Assembly: GCF_002902305.1 (NCBI RefSeq)
Contig: NZ_PPPX01000001.1
Coordinates: 629,655 to 693,654 of the forward strand
From: Staphylococcus argensis
Lineage (GTDB): Bacteria > Bacillota > Bacilli > Staphylococcales > Staphylococcaceae
Length of the DNA: 64,000 bases
Direction: 5' to 3'
The notes under the pieces were generated by a model. It had not been told where the DNA came from, ran no database searches, and worked only from the letters and a program-made list of their open reading frames with translations. Both the position numbers and the translations under genes were made by a program. Of the stretch, positions 1 through 11,075 are shown piece by piece; within the stretch, counting starts at the first letter, position 1; each line of letters opens with the position of its first letter.

Positions 1-1
1 T

Positions 2-1366
2 GGACTTGCAGCAGCGATTCAAGAAGGTAAGTTTAAGCCAAATGAGAAGTATAAATCGGGTCACAGAGATATCATGGGTTCACGCATCTCAGACTGGAAC
101 AAAGTCGGTTGGGGTAAAATACCTATGACGTTAGGATTTACATACTCTTCCAACACGTTAATGATGCATCTCCAAGATTTAGTTGGCCCAGATAAGATGA
201 AGGATTGGTACAAGAAATTTGGCTTCGGCGAAACGACAAATGGTCTCTTTGATGGCGAAGCTAAAGGTGGCATTGCTTGGGATAACGAGGCGCAACAGAA
301 GACATCCGCCTTTGGTCAATCCACTACAGTGACACCGGTACAAATGATTCAAGCACAATCTGCATTTTATCATGATGGAAATATGGTGCGTCCGTGGTTT
401 GTGAACAGTATAGAGAATCCAGCCACACATGATACTTTTTATAAAGGTAAAAAAGAATACAATGGTAAACCGATTACTAAGGATACAGCTAAGAAAGTCC
501 GTACTGAGTTAGATAAGGTAGTCAACAGCGAGAAAAGTCACGCGCAGAACTATCGTTTGAAAGGCTACAGTATGGAAGGTAAGACCGGTACAGCACAAGT
601 TGCGAGCAAGAATGGTGGATACGAAGAAGGGGACAACCCTTATTTCGTAAGCTTTATCGGTGCAGCGCCGAAGAAAGATCCACAAATCATTGTGTATGCA
701 GGAATGTCGTTAGCTCAGAAGAACGACCAAGAAGCCTATGAAATGGGTGTGAGTCGTGCTTTCAAACCAATCATGGAGAATACGTTGAAATACTTGAATG
801 TCGAGAATAGTAACGGCAAAGACAAATCCGATGTGAAGTATAGTAAAGTACCGGATGTCGAAGGCCAAGAATTAGACAAAGCGAAGACAAGTATTGAATC
901 GAAATCGCTTAAAGCGGATGTGATTGGCAGTGGTAAGAAAGTAACGAAACAATCTGTGAAAGCGGACAAATCATTACTGCCACACAGTCGAGTACTATTG
1001 CTTACTGATGGCGATTTAACAATGCCTGATATGTCAGGTTGGTCGAAAGAAGATGTGGTTGCGTTTGAACAATTAACGAATATTAAAGTAGACATGAAAG
1101 GTAGTGGCTATGTCTCTGATCAATCTGTCAGCCAAGGTACTAAGGTAGGCAAGAAAGATAAAGTCACTGTATCATTATCTGCTGAAGATATTGATGGCAC
1201 CGAAGATCATAAAAAACAAGATTTAGATACGTCGAAAGATGGTAAGAAAGATAAAGATAGTAAGAATAAGGATGAGGGTTCAAAGAAGAAAGATAAAGAC
1301 AAAGATAAGAAAGATCAATCTGATCAGCATGACAACAAGCAATCTGAGAAACAATCAGATGGTTAA
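2..1366 (+). CDS. pbpA: Penicillin-binding protein 1 (PBP1), C-terminal part, 5' end outside window
   Basis: Division-specific class B transpeptidase that cross-links septal peptidoglycan outside the membrane. The frame is open from base 2, so the N-terminal anchor, dimerisation domain and the SxxK catalytic serine lie upstream of the window. About 454 residues remain. The SxN motif (YSSN, fragment residues ~48-51) and the KTGT motif (~194-197) are intact. Two PASTA domains follow (fragment ~283-393, starting at KVPDVEG and MPDMSGW), then a Lys/Asp-rich tail of about 50 residues. The PASTA pair and the position before mraY identify PBP1 rather than another PBP. The tail is low complexity and probably cytologically flexible. 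The call is firm; only the 5' end is missing. Confidence 0.96.
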   Translation, partial: GLAAAIQEGKFKPNEKYKSGHRDIMGSRISDWNKVGWGKIPMTLGFTYSSNTLMMHLQDLVGPDKMKDWYKKFGFGETTNGLFDGEAKGGIAWDNEAQQKTSAFGQSTTVTPVQMIQAQSAFYHDGNMVRPWFVNSIENPATHDTFYKGKKEYNGKPITKDTAKKVRTELDKVVNSEKSHAQNYRLKGYSMEGKTGTAQVASKNGGYEEGDNPYFVSFIGAAPKKDPQIIVYAGMSLAQKNDQEAYEMGVSRAFKPIMENTLKYLNVENSNGKDKSDVKYSKVPDVEGQELDKAKTSIESKSLKADVIGSGKKVTKQSVKADKSLLPHSRVLLLTDGDLTMPDMSGWSKEDVVAFEQLTNIKVDMKGSGYVSDQSVSQGTKVGKKDKVTVSLSAEDIDGTEDHKKQDLDTSKDGKKDKDSKNKDEGSKKKDKDKDKKDQSDQHDNKQSEKQSDG

Positions 1367-1381
1367 AGGCTTGAGAAGATA

Positions 1382-1509
1382 GAATAGCAAGTGACGGTTA
1401 CGAAACGGTAGTGCAACAATATAGGGAGTGGGAGCAGTGAAGGTGAAACTTTTAGGATAGAGCATCTCCCCTCCTTGTATGCTACCTTGTCCGTTCGCTC
1501 TTGCTATTC
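1382..1509. repeat. Distant inverted repeat filling the pbpA-mraY gap
   Basis: A perfect 10-base arm at 1382-1391 is repeated in inverse at 1500-1509. The bases just inside also pair imperfectly (around 1392-1411 with 1480-1499), and a G-rich run (1420-1432) faces a C-rich run (1466-1475). The transcript could fold into one long hairpin. No T-run follows, so it is not an intrinsic terminator. I see no ORF in it. Confidence 0.5.
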
Positions 1510-1565
1510 GATACATAATCCACCAAGTAACGTGTAACATTGACCCGAGAATTGAGGAGGAAACT

Positions 1566-2531
1566 ATGATTTATTTATTGGCAGTCATTGCATTTTTAAT
1601 CACATTTATATTGGTGCCATTACTCATTCCAACTTTAAAACGAATGAAATTTGGACAAAGTATTCGTGAGGAAGGACCTCAAAGTCACATGAAGAAGACC
1701 GGTACACCTACGATGGGAGGTTTGACATTCCTCATCAGTATTATCGTGACAACGATTCTAGGCATTATCTTCACAGACTATACCGCAGAATTAACCTTGA
1801 TGCTCTTTGTCACAATTGGTTTCGGTCTCATTGGCTTTATCGACGATTACATTATTGTAGTTAAGAAGAATAACCAAGGTTTAACGAGTCTACAGAAGTT
1901 TTTAGCGCAAATCGCTATCGCAGTGATTTTCTTCTTCTTTAGCTATATATTCAACTCTGGTGATATGTCAGTGGGAATTCATATCCCATTCACTGAAACT
2001 GAAATACCACTGTCATTCTTCTATGTCATCTTCCTAGTCTTCTGGCAAGTTGGCTTTTCAAATGCAGTCAACCTTACAGATGGCTTAGATGGCCTTGCGA
2101 CTGGTTTATCTATCATCGGTTTCATCATGTATGCGATTATGGCATTTATTCTAGATCAACCCGCAGTCGGTTTCTTCTGTATCATTATGATTTGCGCGTT
2201 AGCTGGTTTCTTACCGTTCAACCTCAATCCAGCTAAAGTGTTTATGGGTGATACAGGTAGCTTAGCATTAGGTGGTATATTCGCTACCGTTTCTGTCCTT
2301 TTAAATGCTGAAATCTCACTGCTCTTCGTTGGTTTCGTCTTCGTGATTGAGACGTTATCAGTGATGATGCAGGTCGCATCTTACAAGTTGACAGGTAAGC
2401 GTATTTTTAAAATGTCACCGTTACATCACCACTTTGAATTATGTGGTTGGAATGAGAAGAAAGTAACGACAGTATTCTGGACAGTTGGTTTAATTACCGG
2501 ATTAATTGGTTTATGGATTGGAGTGCACTAA
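1566..2531 (+). CDS. mraY: Phospho-N-acetylmuramoyl-pentapeptide transferase MraY
   Basis: Integral membrane enzyme that moves phospho-MurNAc-pentapeptide from UDP onto undecaprenyl phosphate, making lipid I. The ATG at 1566 follows a GAGGAGG ribosome binding site and gives 321 residues, the usual staphylococcal length; an in-frame start further upstream has no such site. About ten hydrophobic segments are visible. Family motifs are present: the Asp-Asp pair in FIDDY (~92-96), NLTDGLDG (~168-175) and the HHHFELCGW loop (~286-294), which carry the magnesium and substrate ligands. It sits between pbpA and murD in the dcw operon. Confidence 0.97.
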   Translation: MIYLLAVIAFLITFILVPLLIPTLKRMKFGQSIREEGPQSHMKKTGTPTMGGLTFLISIIVTTILGIIFTDYTAELTLMLFVTIGFGLIGFIDDYIIVVKKNNQGLTSLQKFLAQIAIAVIFFFFSYIFNSGDMSVGIHIPFTETEIPLSFFYVIFLVFWQVGFSNAVNLTDGLDGLATGLSIIGFIMYAIMAFILDQPAVGFFCIIMICALAGFLPFNLNPAKVFMGDTGSLALGGIFATVSVLLNAEISLLFVGFVFVIETLSVMMQVASYKLTGKRIFKMSPLHHHFELCGWNEKKVTTVFWTVGLITGLIGLWIGVH

Positions 2532-2536
2532 TTTAA

Positions 2537-3886
2537 ATGTTGAGTTATACAGGGTTAGAAGATCAAGACGTACTTGTACTTGGATTAGCGAAAAGCGGCT
2601 ATGAAGCGGCGAAGTTATTAAACAAACTCGGTGCGAAAGTCGTAGTTAACGATGGTAAAGATTTGAGTCAAGATTCTCATGCCAAAGATTTAGAACAAAT
2701 GGGTATTGAAGTCGTTGGCGGACAACATCCATTGTCATTATTAGATAAGAATCCCATCATCTTTAAGAACCCCGGCATCCCTTATTCTGTACCTATTTTA
2801 CAAGAAGCGCAGAAACGTAATTTGAAAATCTTAACAGAAGTGGAACTCAGTTACCTCGTATCTGAAGCACCGATTATCGGTGTGACGGGTACGAATGGTA
2901 AGACGACAGTGACCTCGCTCATTGGTGATATGTTCCAGAAGAGTCGTGAAGTAGGGCGACTGTCAGGGAATATCGGTTATGTCGCTTCTAAGGTTGCACA
3001 GGAAGCGGCACCAGAAGATTACTTGATTACCGAATTATCTTCATTCCAACTCTTAGGAATTGATACGTATCGTCCTCATATCGCAATTATTACCAACATT
3101 TATTCTGCGCATCTCGACTATCATGAAACACTCGAGAATTATCAAAATGCGAAGAAGAACATTTATAAAAATCAAACTGAGGATGACTACTTAATTTGTA
3201 ACTATCATCAACGTCATCTCATTGAGTCTGAATCACTCAAAGCGCGTACATATTACTTCTCTACTCAACAAGAAGTCGACGGCATTTACATTGAAGATGA
3301 CTACATCGTCTTCCAAGGATTCAGAATCATTCATGTTGATGATGTCGTCTTACCTGGTGAACATAACTTAGAGAACGTCTTAGCAGCAGTGCTCGCTGCG
3401 TTACTTGCAGGTGTGCCAGTACGAGCGATTATTGACAGTTTAATCACTTTCTCTGGTATTGAACATCGCTTGCAATATATTGGTGCGAATAAGACGAATA
3501 AATACTACAATGACTCTAAAGCAACGAATACTTTAGCGACTCAATTCGCATTGAACTCATTTGAACAACCGATTATTTGGTTGTGTGGTGGACTAGATCG
3601 AGGTAATGGTTTCGATGAACTCGCACCATACATGACGAATGTTCGCGTGATGATTGCTTTCGGAGAGACGCAAGACAAATTTGTTAAATTAGGTTCTAGT
3701 CAAGGGAAATATGTTATTCGTGCTACAAACGTTGAAGATGCAGTAGACAAAGTGCAAGAAATTATAGAACCTAACGACATCGTGCTGCTCTCACCAGCTT
3801 GTGCAAGTTGGGATCAGTACAACACATTTGAAGAACGTGGTCAGAAATTTATTGATCGCTTCCGTGCGCATTTACCACAGTTTTAA
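2537..3886 (+). CDS. murD: UDP-N-acetylmuramoylalanine--D-glutamate ligase
   Basis: Cytoplasmic ATP-dependent ligase that adds D-glutamate to UDP-MurNAc-L-Ala. At 449 residues it has the expected length. The N-terminal Rossmann domain begins near [10 protein letters not shown]; the ATP loop [10 protein letters not shown] lies at ~115-124; ELSSFQL (~165-171) and the [11 protein letters not shown] region are typical of Mur ligases. The start is 5 bases after the mraY stop, with only a weak GGAGTG-like site overlapping the end of mraY, which suggests translational coupling. Nothing unusual. Confidence 0.97.
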   Translation: MLSYTGLEDQDVLVLGLAKSGYEAAKLLNKLGAKVVVNDGKDLSQDSHAKDLEQMGIEVVGGQHPLSLLDKNPIIFKNPGIPYSVPILQEAQKRNLKILTEVELSYLVSEAPIIGVTGTNGKTTVTSLIGDMFQKSREVGRLSGNIGYVASKVAQEAAPEDYLITELSSFQLLGIDTYRPHIAIITNIYSAHLDYHETLENYQNAKKNIYKNQTEDDYLICNYHQRHLIESESLKARTYYFSTQQEVDGIYIEDDYIVFQGFRIIHVDDVVLPGEHNLENVLAAVLAALLAGVPVRAIIDSLITFSGIEHRLQYIGANKTNKYYNDSKATNTLATQFALNSFEQPIIWLCGGLDRGNGFDELAPYMTNVRVMIAFGETQDKFVKLGSSQGKYVIRATNVEDAVDKVQEIIEPNDIVLLSPACASWDQYNTFEERGQKFIDRFRAHLPQF

Positions 3887-3901
3887 AGGATGTGACTTAA
3901 C

Positions 3902-4804
3902 ATGTCAGAGAATGAGAACGTAAAGCAGTTTGATTCCAAATATCTGAAAGCAAAACGTATCGCAAGGCGACGGAAGCAAAGACGTATTCAATTTATTGTC
4001 TTTGGCATCTTGCTCCTCTTCATCATCTTGCTGCTCCTTTACATGTTTACACCACTGAGCAAGATTAAAGAGGTGGAGGTCAAAGGGAACGACAACGTGA
4101 GTACAAGTGAGATTAAGAAGACAGTCAATGTGACGAATCGTTCGCGCATGTATACTTTTAGCACGAAGAAAGCCGCTAAGAAATTGGAAGATAAGACACT
4201 CATCAAACATGCGAATGTACACAAACAATTACCGAATAAGTTGATTGTTGACGTATCAGAGTACAACATCGTTGGTTTAGTGAAGAAGAAAGATGACTAC
4301 GTGCCTATCCTCGAGGATGGTAAAGAGCTTAAACATCTTTCTGGCTCTGCTAGCAATGGTCCTGTACTGACTGGTTTTAGTAAAGGTAAAAAGCAAGACA
4401 TCATAGATGCGTTGAATAAGATGCCGAGCAATGTGCGAGCCGCTATTTCAGAAATCAGCTATGAACCAACTAAAGGAAGTGAAAATCAAATTAAGCTTTA
4501 CACTTCCGATGATATTCAAGTGTTGGGTAATATTCGCACGATTGCTAAGAAGATGAAGTACTATCCGCAAATGACAGAGGCACTCGATCGAGATGAAAGT
4601 GGTAACCTTAAACGTAATGGCTACATCGACTTAACAGTGGGTGCTGCATTTGTTCCGTATAGTGAGAACGACGATGACCAATCTGATTCTGAGAAGAATG
4701 TCAAAGCAGGATCTGAGCATGAAGATAAAGCGAAAGATGAACTCCAAGAAACATTGAATAAAATTGATAAAAACAAAGATAAAAGTGATGATAAAAATAA
4801 TTAA
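3902..4804 (+). CDS. divIB: Cell division protein DivIB/FtsQ
   Basis: Bitopic division protein that works with FtsL and DivIC at the septum. A basic cytoplasmic head (residues 1-29, many Arg/Lys) leads into one membrane helix (~30-50), then an extracellular POTRA-type region starting at KIKEVEVKGND, a beta domain, and a charged Asp/Glu/Lys tail (~250-300). The protein is 300 residues; the S. aureus protein, as I recall it, is about 440 because of a long hydrophilic N-terminal region absent here. It starts 15 bases after murD. Assignment rests on the POTRA sequence and its place before ftsA. Confidence 0.92.
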   Translation: MSENENVKQFDSKYLKAKRIARRRKQRRIQFIVFGILLLFIILLLLYMFTPLSKIKEVEVKGNDNVSTSEIKKTVNVTNRSRMYTFSTKKAAKKLEDKTLIKHANVHKQLPNKLIVDVSEYNIVGLVKKKDDYVPILEDGKELKHLSGSASNGPVLTGFSKGKKQDIIDALNKMPSNVRAAISEISYEPTKGSENQIKLYTSDDIQVLGNIRTIAKKMKYYPQMTEALDRDESGNLKRNGYIDLTVGAAFVPYSENDDDQSDSEKNVKAGSEHEDKAKDELQETLNKIDKNKDKSDDKNN

Positions 4805-4881
4805 AAAATTTAGATAAACAGATGTGTTTATAGTTCACAAGCAATGCTACGTATTGTAAACTGAATGTAGTATGTACTTGA

Positions 4882-6306
<1,425 letters not shown>

Positions 6307-6334
6307 TTGGCCATTAATACTAGGAGGAAATGCA

Positions 6335-7507
6335 ATGTTAGAATTTGAACAAGGATTTAATCATTTAGCGACGTTGAAAGTCATCGGTGTAGGGGGCGGC
6401 GGTAACAACGCCGTAAACCGTATGATTGATCACGGAATGAATAACGTAGAATTTATTTCTATCAACACTGACGGACAAGCTTTAAACTTATCTAAAGCTG
6501 AGTCTAAGATTCAAATCGGTGAGAAATTAACACGTGGTTTAGGTGCAGGTGCTAACCCAGAAATCGGTAAGAAAGCAGCTGAAGAATCACGTGAACAAAT
6601 CGAAGACGCGATCCAAGGTGCGGACATGGTATTCGTAACTGCTGGTATGGGTGGCGGTACTGGTACAGGTGCTGCGCCAGTAGTAGCGAAGATTGCTAAA
6701 GAAATGGGCGCTTTAACAGTAGGTGTCGTTACTCGTCCATTCAGCTTCGAAGGTCGTAAACGTCAAACTCAAGCAGCAGCTGGTGTTGAATCAATGAAAG
6801 CTGCAGTAGATACATTAATCGTTATTCCTAACGATCGCTTATTAGATATCGTTGATAAATCTACGCCAATGATGGAAGCGTTTAAAGAAGCAGACAACGT
6901 TCTACGTCAAGGTGTTCAAGGTATCTCTGACTTAATCGCTGTTTCAGGTGAAGTTAACCTCGACTTTGCCGACGTTAAGACAATCATGTCTAACCAAGGT
7001 TCTGCATTGATGGGTATCGGTGTATCATCTGGTGAGAACCGTGCTGTTGAAGCAGCTAAAAAAGCGATTTCTTCTCCATTACTTGAAACATCTATCGTAG
7101 GTGCTCAAGGTGTGTTAATGAACATTACAGGTGGAGAATCACTTTCATTATTCGAAGCACAAGAAGCAGCAGACATCGTACAAGATGCAGCTGATGAAGA
7201 TGTCAACATGATCTTCGGTACAGTCATCAACCCTGAGCTTCAAGATGAAATTGTAGTGACAGTTATCGCTACTGGCTTCGAAGACAAACCAGCTTCTCAA
7301 GGACGTAAAGCGTCTAACACTGGTTTCGGTTCAAGCGCAACTGGTAGCTCTAGTTCTCAACAAACATCATTCTCTACACGCTCAACTGAAAGTTCAGGTG
7401 GCGTAGAGAATACGACTGAAAGCAGAAGTCATTCTACTAAAGAAGATGACATTCCAAGCTTTATCAGAAACCGTGAAGAAAGACGTTCAAGAAGATCTAG
7501 ACGTTAA
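6335..7507 (+). CDS. ftsZ: Cell division protein FtsZ
   Basis: Tubulin-like GTPase that forms the Z ring. The ATG at 6335 lies behind TAGGAGGAAA and gives 390 residues; an earlier in-frame start at 6299 overlaps ftsA and lacks a binding site. The tubulin signature GGGTGTG is at ~106-112 and the T7 loop ([10 protein letters not shown]) at ~209-218. A Ser/Thr-rich linker (~316-365) leads to the conserved C-terminal peptide [12 protein letters not shown], which binds FtsA and SepF, followed by an Arg-rich end. Codon use is strongly optimised compared with neighbours, in line with high expression. Confidence 0.98.
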   Translation: MLEFEQGFNHLATLKVIGVGGGGNNAVNRMIDHGMNNVEFISINTDGQALNLSKAESKIQIGEKLTRGLGAGANPEIGKKAAEESREQIEDAIQGADMVFVTAGMGGGTGTGAAPVVAKIAKEMGALTVGVVTRPFSFEGRKRQTQAAAGVESMKAAVDTLIVIPNDRLLDIVDKSTPMMEAFKEADNVLRQGVQGISDLIAVSGEVNLDFADVKTIMSNQGSALMGIGVSSGENRAVEAAKKAISSPLLETSIVGAQGVLMNITGGESLSLFEAQEAADIVQDAADEDVNMIFGTVINPELQDEIVVTVIATGFEDKPASQGRKASNTGFGSSATGSSSSQQTSFSTRSTESSGGVENTTESRSHSTKEDDIPSFIRNREERRSRRSRR

Positions 7508-7642
7508 TCACCAAGTGATAAAGCGATATAGCTGAGTCTGGTTAACACTCAGTCATAAATTAAATGAATAATCATATGGGCGGTTAGATTGCTCCAAGCA
7601 AAGCATACAAGCTGTACAGCGATAGCGATTCGGCCGACCTGT

Positions 7643-7703
7643 AAGAGTGGGACTGTGATTCAAATTTTCAACGAAATTTCGGATGCTGTCTCACTCTTTT
7701 TTA
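7643..7703 (+). terminator. Intrinsic terminator after ftsZ
   Basis: Bases 7645-7653 (GAGTGGGAC) pair with 7688-7696 (GTCTCACTC, one G-U pair) and are followed by a T-run at 7696-7702. A smaller palindrome around GAAATTTC lies in the loop. It closes the dcw transcript before ylmD. The rest of the 7508-7757 gap shows one small hairpin (CTGAGT/ACTCAG near 7535-7555) and no supported gene. Confidence 0.75.
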
Positions 7704-7757
7704 GAATTTCGGCACAAAGCATTAATAATATGAGCAGAATGAGGAAAGTGAGTACGT

Positions 7758-8570
7758 ATGTCAGAGAAATTTATTAAATTACCGCATAGATTAGATTATC
7801 AAGATGCGTCATTATCAAATATCTTTCTAGGTATGACGACGAGAGAAGACGGTTTAAGTCCATATCCAGAGCATGCTTTTAATATGGCGCGTTATACAGA
7901 TGATAAAGCTGCTAATATCACTCAACATCAAGCGACGCTCGCATCTCTCATTGATATGCCAACGTCACATTGGGTCTTTCCGATTCAGACACATGGCAAT
8001 CGTGTGACTGAGGTGACAGAGCGAGATAGAGGGACGAATATCGATGTGTTAACTGACGATTTACACGGGATTGATGGGCTATATACTTATGATCAAAATA
8101 TTATGTTGACGATGTGTTATGCGGATTGCGTACCCATTTATTTTTATAGTGAGCAACACCATTACATTGGTTTAGCACATGCAGGTTGGAGAGGTACTGT
8201 AGGACAAATTGTCATCAATATGATTGACCAAATTGATTTTGATATCAATGATTTACAAGTTGTTATTGGTCCTACAACTTCAACATCGTATGAAATTAAT
8301 GATGACATTAAATCCCAATTTGAAGATTTAGGAATTGATACGTCTCGTTTTATCGAAACTAGAGGCCCTGATCAACATGGGATTGATTTGAAAGAAGCGA
8401 ACGCGTTACTTTTAGAAAAAGCAGGATTATCCAGAAATCAAATTACCATTACACAATATGAAACATCTGAAGACTTAAACTTATTCTTCTCTTATCGAGT
8501 AGAACAAGGACAAACCGGACGGATGTTGGCGTACATTGGTCAACGCGAAACAAAGGAAGGGGAAGTGTGA
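7758..8570 (+). CDS. ylmD: YlmD/YfiH laccase-domain family protein (purine nucleoside phosphorylase-like)
   Basis: Member of the YfiH/LACC1 multicopper-polyphenol-oxidase-domain family. Characterised members act as purine nucleoside phosphorylases and adenosine deaminases with a zinc site. The conserved signatures are visible: TADCVP-like [10 protein letters not shown] (~118-127) and the HAGWRGT motif (~137-143). The 270 residues match the family. The start has a GAGGAAAG site about 11 bases upstream. It is first in the ylmD-ylmE-sepF-ylmG cluster that follows ftsZ in Firmicutes. Its physiological role in division gene clusters is not established. Confidence 0.88.
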   Translation: MSEKFIKLPHRLDYQDASLSNIFLGMTTREDGLSPYPEHAFNMARYTDDKAANITQHQATLASLIDMPTSHWVFPIQTHGNRVTEVTERDRGTNIDVLTDDLHGIDGLYTYDQNIMLTMCYADCVPIYFYSEQHHYIGLAHAGWRGTVGQIVINMIDQIDFDINDLQVVIGPTTSTSYEINDDIKSQFEDLGIDTSRFIETRGPDQHGIDLKEANALLLEKAGLSRNQITITQYETSEDLNLFFSYRVEQGQTGRMLAYIGQRETKEGEV

Positions 8571-8571
8571 G

Positions 8572-9246
8572 ATGAGTGTACAAGAGCAATATCAAGAAAT
8601 TCAAGAAGAACTGAAAGCTGCGAGCGAAAAAGGAGGTTGGACGACACAACCTGACGTGATTGCTGTGACGAAATATGTTACAATAGACCGAGCTAAAGAA
8701 GCATATCAAGCTGGCGTACGACATTTCGGTGAGAACCGTGTCGAAGGCTTCTTAGAGAAGAAAGAAGCGTTACCAGATGACGTGACGATGCACTTTATCG
8801 GTCCTTTGCAATCGCGTAAAGTGAAGGAAGTCATCAATGAAGTTACATACTATCACGCACTTGATCGCTTAAAAATAGCTAAGGAAATTGACAAACGTGT
8901 CGATCATACTGTGAAATGCTTCGTACAAGTGAATGTGTCAGGTGAGTCTTCAAAGCATGGTCTTGAAATTGAAGAAGTTAAAGAGTTCATCGAAGCGCTC
9001 GCTGACTATGAACATATTGAAGTTATCGGCTTAATGACGATGGCGCCGTATACTGATGACGAAGCTTATATCAAACAATTATTTGAACAATTAAGAAAGC
9101 AACGCGATGAAATACAATCTCTCAATCTATCGCATGCACCTTGTACTGAACTGTCTATGGGCATGAGCAATGACTATCAAATTGCTGCTGAAGCAGGTGC
9201 GTCATACGTGCGAATTGGGACGAAACTTGTAGGAAAAGAGGAGTGA
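8572..9246 (+). CDS. ylmE: YlmE/YggS family pyridoxal-phosphate-binding protein (PLP homeostasis)
   Basis: Fold-type III PLP protein (COG0325) that affects vitamin B6 and amino-acid balance; no enzyme activity is firmly known. The ATG at 8572 comes one base after the ylmD stop, behind AAGGAAGGGGAA, and gives 224 residues; a longer in-frame version starting inside ylmD is unlikely. The PLP lysine sits in VIAVTKYV (~31-38). HFGENRVE (~54-61), [10 protein letters not shown] (~83-92) and the C-terminal [22 protein letters not shown] regions are family signatures. Confidence 0.93.
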   Translation: MSVQEQYQEIQEELKAASEKGGWTTQPDVIAVTKYVTIDRAKEAYQAGVRHFGENRVEGFLEKKEALPDDVTMHFIGPLQSRKVKEVINEVTYYHALDRLKIAKEIDKRVDHTVKCFVQVNVSGESSKHGLEIEEVKEFIEALADYEHIEVIGLMTMAPYTDDEAYIKQLFEQLRKQRDEIQSLNLSHAPCTELSMGMSNDYQIAAEAGASYVRIGTKLVGKEE

Positions 9247-9251
9247 AGCTA

Positions 9252-9824
9252 TTGGCTTTAAAGGATTTATTTAATGGATTTTTCACTGTAGAAGAGGAAG
9301 ATGATGAGTTAGAGGCACCTCCGGAAAGAGAACCACGTAGAGAACAATCTCAGAACCAAGCGACTGAAACATCACATATTGAGCCAAATGAACGTCAACG
9401 TTCTTTACAATCTGTGCCGAAAAAGCAATCTTCTAGATACCAATCATCACAAGGTGAAAGGAAGTATCATATGAATCAATCACAGAAATCAAACACACGC
9501 AATGTAGTGAATATGAACAACCAAGAACAATATGACTACGTTCAAGAAAGTTCTAAGATGTGTTTATTTGAGCCACGCGTCTTCTCAGACACTCAAGATA
9601 TCGCCGATGAGTTGAAGAACCGTCGCGCTACATTAGTGAACCTTCAACGTATCGACAAGGTTTCAGCTAAGCGTATCATTGACTTCTTAAGCGGTACAGT
9701 TTATGCGATTGGTGGCGACATTCAACGTGTAGGTTCAGATATCTTCTTATGTACACCTGACAACGTAGAAGTAGCCGGAACGATTACAGATCAAATTGAG
9801 AACGCTGATTTTCATGGCGAATAG
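9252..9824 (+). CDS. sepF: Cell division protein SepF
   Basis: Cytoplasmic protein that polymerises into rings, binds the FtsZ C-terminus and helps anchor it to membrane. I chose the TTG at 9252 because GAGGAG (9238-9243) lies 8 bases before it and the product then begins [11 protein letters not shown], the amphipathic membrane helix of the family. A GTG at 9243 overlaps the binding site itself. A variable Gln/Glu/Ser-rich linker (~17-85) precedes the conserved core, from [11 protein letters not shown] to [10 protein letters not shown] (~100-180). The product has 190 residues. It follows ylmE directly. Confidence 0.94.
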   Translation: MALKDLFNGFFTVEEEDDELEAPPEREPRREQSQNQATETSHIEPNERQRSLQSVPKKQSSRYQSSQGERKYHMNQSQKSNTRNVVNMNNQEQYDYVQESSKMCLFEPRVFSDTQDIADELKNRRATLVNLQRIDKVSAKRIIDFLSGTVYAIGGDIQRVGSDIFLCTPDNVEVAGTITDQIENADFHGE

Positions 9825-9834
9825 AGGCTAAATT

Positions 9835-10122
9835 ATGAGTTTAGAAATATTAAGCACGATTTTCAATATTATATTGATTATCGTTAGAATTTATACATTT
9901 GGAATGCTCTTTTACTTCTTAATGTCGTGGTTACCAGGTGCGCGTGAGAATGGACTAGGCCGATTCTTAGCTAAGATTTACGAGCCATTTTTAGAACCAT
10001 TTCGACGCATCATTCCACCGATTGGAATTATAGATATCTCATCTATCGTTGCACTATTTGTGCTGTTCTTGTTTAGAGAAGGTTTAGGAAGCATCTTTAA
10101 CATAATACTTAATTCATTGTAA
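9835..10122 (+). CDS. ylmG: YggT family membrane protein (YlmG)
   Basis: Small integral membrane protein of 95 residues with two hydrophobic helices (about 10-30 and 65-90) and the conserved SWLPGARENGLGRFLAKIYEPFLEPFRRIIPP loop, here read in parts: SWLPGARE and YEPFLEPFRR. It belongs to the YggT/YlmG family linked genetically to division-site organisation in bacteria and plastids. It starts 10 bases after sepF with an AGAGG site, so is probably co-transcribed. No biochemical role is known. Confidence 0.88.
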   Translation: MSLEILSTIFNIILIIVRIYTFGMLFYFLMSWLPGARENGLGRFLAKIYEPFLEPFRRIIPPIGIIDISSIVALFVLFLFREGLGSIFNIILNSL

Positions 10123-10183
10123 TGTGAGTTACAAAGGTAGGTAAAATGAGATTCGAGCTACGCATGTACACGATAAGATAATT

Positions 10184-10226
10184 GAAAGTCCCACTCTGAC
10201 GTTGTGAGGGTTGGGACTTTCTTTGT
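10184..10226 (+). terminator. Intrinsic terminator after ylmG
   Basis: Bases 10184-10193 (GAAAGTCCCA) pair perfectly with 10212-10221 (TGGGACTTTC), followed by CTTTGT. The tail is short. It separates ylmG from ylmH. Confidence 0.65.
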
Positions 10227-10259
10227 AGTGGTAATGAAATCACTTTTACAGAAAGGAGC

Positions 10260-11039
10260 GTGAGCACGATAGATATTTATCAACACTTTCGAACTGAAGA
10301 GCGTGAGATGATCGACCAATTAATTGATAAGTGTAAACAGGCTAATGATCACTATGCGCCACAACTCACTCACTTTTTAGACCCTCGAGCACAGTATATT
10401 GCTGAAGTTGTGACGAATAGTTTCGAAGATTTACACATCCATTTCTTTGGGGGTTATCATGCCGAGCGTCAACGTGCGATTATTTCACCCTCGTACTATG
10501 AACCGGATATAGAAGATTTCGAAGTCGTACTGATTGAAATCACTTATCCGAAAAAGTTTGTTACGATTCAACATCAACATGTATTAGGTACGATCATGTC
10601 CATGGGGATTGAACGTGAGCAACTAGGTGATATACTAGTGAATGAGACGATTCAGTTCGTTTTGACAAAACAGTTAGAATCTTATATGATGTTGGAATTA
10701 ACACGTATCAAAGGTGCGACAGTGAAACTTAATTCTATTCCGTTTAAAGATATGATACAATCTAAAGAGGAATGGAAATCATTTCATGCGACGGTCAGTG
10801 CATTGCGTTTAGATGTAGTGCTGAAAGAAATGATACGTAAGTCGCGTTCTATCGCGAAACAATTAATAGAGAAGAAACGTGTGAAGGTGAACCACGTTAT
10901 CGTCGACTCAGTCAACTTCCAATTAGATGTCGGTGATTTGTTGTCGATTCAAGGATTTGGTCGTGCACGTATCACAGATATCGGAGGCAGGACCAAGAAA
11001 GATAAGGTTCACATTCAGTTTGAAACTTTGTTTAAATAG
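10260..11039 (+). CDS. ylmH: YlmH, S4-domain RNA-binding protein
   Basis: RNA-binding protein of the YlmH family; in B. subtilis YlmH acts in ribosome-associated quality control beside RqcH. The N-terminal half (residues ~1-175) is the family-specific region and the C-terminal ~80 residues form an S4 domain (RLDVVLKEMIRKSRSIAKQL, then VKVNHVIVD). The start is uncertain. The GTG at 10260 lies only one base after AAAGGAG, too close for normal initiation. An ATA at 10269 has ideal spacing and would give a product starting with DIYQHF. I kept the GTG as the only conventional start. Product about 259 residues. Confidence 0.9.
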   Translation: MSTIDIYQHFRTEEREMIDQLIDKCKQANDHYAPQLTHFLDPRAQYIAEVVTNSFEDLHIHFFGGYHAERQRAIISPSYYEPDIEDFEVVLIEITYPKKFVTIQHQHVLGTIMSMGIEREQLGDILVNETIQFVLTKQLESYMMLELTRIKGATVKLNSIPFKDMIQSKEEWKSFHATVSALRLDVVLKEMIRKSRSIAKQLIEKKRVKVNHVIVDSVNFQLDVGDLLSIQGFGRARITDIGGRTKKDKVHIQFETLFK

Positions 11040-11075
11040 AAATGAAGCGTAGGTAGAGATAGAGGAGGTCATTCA

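Noticed and set aside
7589..7777. 62-codon plus-strand ORF between ftsZ and ylmD
   Set aside because: It runs through the ftsZ terminator, has no ribosome binding site, starts at TTG, and overlaps the ylmD start.
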